From: Streptomyces sp. NRRL S-37
GTDB taxonomy: Bacteria; Actinomycetota; Actinomycetes; Streptomycetales; Streptomycetaceae
NCBI RefSeq assembly: GCF_000721605.1
Contig: NZ_JOIZ01000005.1
Location: forward strand, 620,001 to 684,000
Length of the DNA: 64,000 bases
Direction: 5' to 3'
Under the pieces are notes generated by a model that had not been told where the DNA came from, did no database searches, and saw nothing but the letters and a program-made list of their open reading frames with translations. Below are positions 63,864 through 64,000 of this stretch, piece after piece. Both the position numbers and the translations under genes were made by a program. Each line of letters starts with the position of its first letter. The stretch's first letter is position 1.

Positions 63864-64000
63864 ATGACAGCCATCGCAGCGCACACGATCACAGCGGCCG
63901 CGGACGGGAGTGCCGGACCGCAGTGGGTCAACGACCTCATGGACGCCCTGGGCGCCCCCGGGGCCGGCCTCGCCATCGCGCTGGAGAACCTCTTCCCTCC
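63864..64000 (+). CDS. DedA-family membrane protein, 5' end only
   Basis: The ATG at 63864 opens a frame running off the right edge. It starts MTAIAAHTITAAADGSAGPQ, followed by WVNDLMDALGAPGAGLAIAL and ENLFPP, the standard opening of DedA (VTT-domain) proteins, where ENLFPPLPSE is the re-entrant helix. Only 45 codons are present. Family members flip polyprenyl phosphate or act in membrane homeostasis. It is probably controlled by the divergent two-component system. Confidence 0.85.
   Translation, partial: MTAIAAHTITAAADGSAGPQWVNDLMDALGAPGAGLAIALENLFP

Overview
The window has the hallmarks of a Streptomyces chromosome: very high GC, strong third-position GC bias, frequent GTG/TTG starts, many 4-bp stop/start overlaps (GTGA, ATGA), alanine- and proline-rich linkers, and families typical of the genus. 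It looks like core-to-near-core chromosome. I see no prophage, insertion sequence or CRISPR array. The least typical stretch is the left end (1-4.8 kb), where a divergent small gene and a large TPR-CHAT peptidase gene use a visibly less extreme GC composition and lie next to the RNase P RNA gene.

Layout. 0-5 kb: partial gene plus TPR-CHAT protein. 5.2-5.6 kb: rnpB (minus). 5.7-9.4 kb: Uma2-type nuclease, a MerR regulator coupled to a membrane protein, YaaA, KDPG aldolase. 9.4-12.5 kb: RNase HI/phosphatase, zinc-ribbon coiled-coil protein and Nif3-like protein, an order I recall from mycobacteria. 12.6-21.8 kb: conserved hypothetical, 55-aa protein, MaoC-like protein, two MFS exporters, WGxxGxxG surface protein, methyltransferase, amidase, DUF5336-like protein. 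21.9-27.6 kb: a nitrite/NO-type module (wHTH regulator, NnrS-like membrane protein, membrane/cupredoxin/NirK fusion, and a divergent hemerythrin-DUF2249 protein). 28-32.2 kb: a coupled glycosyltransferase-methyltransferase-terpenoid-fold operon, divergent from a KstR-type TetR regulator, with a perfect match to the KstR operator between them.

32.3-38.3 kb: a cobalamin riboswitch followed by two exported, membrane-anchored proteins and a complete ECF transporter (EcfT, fused double EcfA, EcfS). The two exported proteins look like the alpha-barrel and the small beta-type partner of transcobalamin/intrinsic factor, split in two. 38.6-48.9 kb: lytic-transglycosylase-like protein, a maleylpyruvate-isomerase remnant, a DUF4246 oxygenase-like protein, a GT87/PAP2 fusion, an MHS transporter, an O-methyltransferase, an FHA-like protein, a DUF1992 protein, two paralogous coiled-coil proteins and a GNAT enzyme.

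48.9-64 kb: an MFS exporter fused to a winged-helix domain, a peptidoglycan-binding protein, a HAD phosphatase, a TMEM165/GDT1-family cation transporter preceded by a yybP-ykoY (manganese) riboswitch, a secreted HNH nuclease, a PhoD phosphatase, DoxX and DedA-like membrane proteins, tRNA-Val(UAC), a DUF4097 lipoprotein, an FmdB-type zinc ribbon, and a NarL-type two-component pair. That pair is divergent from a DedA gene across three 14-bp palindromes spaced exactly 22 bp apart.
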